61,376 nucleotides of DNA from a virus, in the IMG/VR virus record IMGVR_UViG_3300001847_000619, positions 1-61,376 of that record; one strand, 5' to 3'. Made by a program: the position numbers and the translations under genes. The notes beneath the pieces were generated by a model. The model saw nothing but the letters and a program-made list of their open reading frames with translations, was not told the DNA's origin and searched no databases. This document shows positions 59,918-61,376 of the stretch, in pieces (the stretch's first letter is position 1; each line of letters starts with the position of its first letter).

Positions 59918-60103
59918 ATGCTACAAAACGACACAAATGTGACAAACACAGTAAGACTGAACAAGGAAATTATTGAAAGAGTTAAAATTGTATCCAGGCA
60001 AAAAGGTCAAACCATATCAGGATACATAACAACAACAATCATGAAACAGTTAGATAGGGATTGGCAAAAATTCAACTCCAATGATAAAAAAAGTAGTATT
60101 TGA
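59918..60103 (+). CDS. small ribbon-helix-helix-like protein, 61 aa
   Basis: VTNTVRLNKEIIERVKIVSRQKGQ reads as one strand and a helix with a second helix after (SGYITTTIMKQL). The layout is that of the ribbon-helix-helix DNA-binding fold (Arc/MetJ type). It overlaps the RusA gene by 23 nt and may regulate the recombination module. Confidence 0.65.
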   Translation: MLQNDTNVTNTVRLNKEIIERVKIVSRQKGQTISGYITTTIMKQLDRDWQKFNSNDKKSSI

Positions 60104-60536
60104 TATAACCCCCCAAACAAATGTTAGGGCAACTCAAGGAGATAGAGTTTTCTTTAGAATACCTAGAGAAAAACTTAGACCCGATGGATTAAAAAGATTG
60201 TTAAGGTTAGAAAAATATAATGACTATAAAGTTTCTATACTTGCATTAGCTAAACAAAAAAGATTCATCTTGCCAGAGCAAGGAGTACATATAATATTTT
60301 ATTTTCCCGTTCCTAAATCATGGGCTAAATACAAAAAAGAAGAAATGCACATGAAGTTACATCAATCAAAGCCTGATATTGACAACTGCATCAAGGCTGT
60401 ATTTGACAGCTTAATGTCAGAAGATAAATACATAGCAGACTTTAGGGCAACAAAAAGATGGGTTAATCAAGACAATGGATGGATAGAATTTATAATAGAT
60501 ATTCCAACAATTCCAAGTAAAGATGTTCTTGTATAA
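60081..60536 (+). CDS. rusA: RusA-like Holliday junction resolvase, 151 aa
   Basis: The signature HQSKPDIDNCIKAVFDSLMS, with KPDIDN at residues 97-102, then DKYIADFRATKRWV supplies the acidic metal ligands as in RusA. The N-terminal half has the strand-loop PVPKSW pattern. It cuts four-way junctions, and together with NinG this genome has two junction-acting enzymes. Confidence 0.9.
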   Translation: MIKKVVFDITPQTNVRATQGDRVFFRIPREKLRPDGLKRLLRLEKYNDYKVSILALAKQKRFILPEQGVHIIFYFPVPKSWAKYKKEEMHMKLHQSKPDIDNCIKAVFDSLMSEDKYIADFRATKRWVNQDNGWIEFIIDIPTIPSKDVLV

Positions 60537-60573
60537 AAAATATTTAGTAACTTTATAAAAAGATATTTTTTTT

Positions 60574-61251
60574 ATGTTATTGCCAATTAATATTCTTTCA
60601 TTAAAAAACCTATCTTATGCACCTGCAAAATATGGTGCTCTTAGTCCTTTTTTTATAAATAAACCAGAAAAAATTAGCAATTTAAATTTATTTTCAAATC
60701 CATTAATTAATGATAGTTTATCTATAGGTAGTGAATTTAATATACCTACATCATTAGGCAATATATCTGGTTCTTATGAAAGAGATATAAAAAATCCAAA
60801 TTTTTATCAAGCAGGAAGTTTAAAATATTTATCTCCAGCAGGTGCTATATTAAGTGGAAGATATAGCCCCCAAACTGGTGTTAATGCCAACTATACATCT
60901 CCATCTGGTATGGGAATTAACTTAGGGTATGGAAAAGATAATAATTACAATTTAGGATATACTTCTCCATCTGGAAGTAATTTAAACTTAAACTATAGTA
61001 ACGATAGTTATGGAATTGGATACAATTCACAATCTGGTAGAGGTATAAACATTCAATCAAATCCAGAAGAAACATCTTTAGAATATTACACACCAAAGAG
61101 TAAATCTATAAATTTAGGGTTATCAAAAGATAAAAAATCTTTTGATGTTGAATATGGAACAGAAAAAGGGAATAGATATGGACTTAGATATGACCCAGAA
61201 AGCGGCGTTAGATTAAGAGCAAATATCAAATTAAATAAAAACAAAAAATAG
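60574..61251 (+). CDS. beta-repeat protein of unknown function, 225 aa
   Basis: From residue ~60 it is built of alternating short strands with YTSPSGxxxNLxY-like units (YTSPSGMGINLGYGKDN, YTSPSGSNLNLNYSND and weaker copies), ending in a basic tail. This could be a beta-meander or solenoid, or a small outer-membrane-like barrel, but no signal peptide is visible. Its role among recombination genes is unclear. Confidence 0.55.
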   Translation: MLLPINILSLKNLSYAPAKYGALSPFFINKPEKISNLNLFSNPLINDSLSIGSEFNIPTSLGNISGSYERDIKNPNFYQAGSLKYLSPAGAILSGRYSPQTGVNANYTSPSGMGINLGYGKDNNYNLGYTSPSGSNLNLNYSNDSYGIGYNSQSGRGINIQSNPEETSLEYYTPKSKSINLGLSKDKKSFDVEYGTEKGNRYGLRYDPESGVRLRANIKLNKNKK

Positions 61252-61273
61252 TATTTTTATTTATAAAAAGGTC

Positions 61274-61376
61274 ATGATAAAAGAAATACTTAAATATTCG
61301 AAAAAGAAAGAAATGATTAAGAGAGCCGATGGCTCTTATTCAAAAAGAGGTTTATGGGATAATATTCGTGAGAATA
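61274..61376 (+). CDS. N-terminal part of a small gene, continued at base 1
   Basis: ATG at 61274, 34 codons and one extra base at the window end. The first bases of the window complete the codon and keep the frame open for another 27 residues. The start region is Lys-rich (KYSKKKEMIKRADGSYSKRG). No family recognised. Confidence 0.6.
   Translation, partial: MIKEILKYSKKKEMIKRADGSYSKRGLWDNIREN

Noticed and set aside
1-61376. Search for tRNA genes, CRISPR arrays, integrase/att sites and insertion sequences
   Set aside because: No TpsiC-like GGTTCGAAT arm with a matching acceptor stem, no regularly spaced repeats with spacers, no tyrosine or serine recombinase motif and no transposase were seen. 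A tRNA could still be missed without a covariance search.

Overview
The window looks like one complete tailed-phage genome of 61,376 bp, opened inside a gene: a reading frame starting at 61274 runs off the right end and continues in frame from base 1 to a stop at 81-83. The host is probably a member of the Bacteroidota. The DNA is AT-rich (roughly 30% GC by eye), Shine-Dalgarno sequences are essentially absent, start codons sit behind A-rich leaders, several intergenic gaps carry the Bacteroidota -7 element TAnnTTTG, and the signal peptide of the tail-fibre protein ends in the FSQ typical of that phylum. No integrase, DNA polymerase, RNA polymerase, tail sheath, tRNA or CRISPR array was recognised. 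The virion genes (portal, adaptor-like proteins, a gp12-like 1,242-residue tail protein, an Ala/Gln-rich internal protein and a 2,356-residue giant) suggest a short-tailed, podovirus-like particle. Terminase, portal and ring proteins look distantly crAss-like, but that placement is inference.

Layout, left to right. (1) 0.1-5.2 kb: small early genes, a PhoB-type winged helix without receiver, a PD-(D/E)XK nuclease, a NinG recombinase on the opposite strand, two HTH proteins, and a probable structured RNA closed by a 17-bp stem (5001-5109) directly behind a good promoter. (2) 5.2-9.8 kb: a replication initiator with internal 33-bp repeats, DnaB-type helicase, C5-cytosine methyltransferase and small proteins. 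(3) 9.8-15.9 kb: a GroES-like co-chaperonin, a tightly overlapping sugar cluster (several glycosyltransferase-like proteins, a SAM methyltransferase, GDP-L-fucose synthase) and a tandem GroES-like protein. (4) 15.9-48.6 kb: virion assembly, including adaptor and tail proteins, ejection proteins, a ferritin-like protein, large terminase, portal, scaffold, major capsid protein and a 1,335-residue repetitive tail fibre with a signal peptide. (5) 48.7-52.0 kb: lysis genes (holin candidates, unimolecular spanin, lysozyme), a metallophosphoesterase and an HEXXH protein. (6) 52.1-57.3 kb, minus strand: about 22 very small genes in two blocks, many with the same CACTAAAAA leader, each block headed by a promoter with a shared 17-mer. 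(7) 57.3-57.9 kb: a strongly C-rich divergent intergenic region. (8) 58.0-61.4 kb: a recombination module (Rad52/Sak-like annealing protein, PD-(D/E)XK exonuclease, RusA resolvase) and a beta-repeat protein.

The strongest unexplained signal is genome-wide: the 9-mer CAAGGGGAA / TTCCCCTTG occurs about 34 times by eye, in both orientations and in coding and non-coding DNA, where less than one is expected at this composition. Other highlights are the putative RNA at 5 kb, a recognisable 56-codon protein nested out of frame inside the giant gene (28847-29017), a set of GroES-fold-like proteins, and a ferritin with intact-looking ferroxidase residues beside the terminase.
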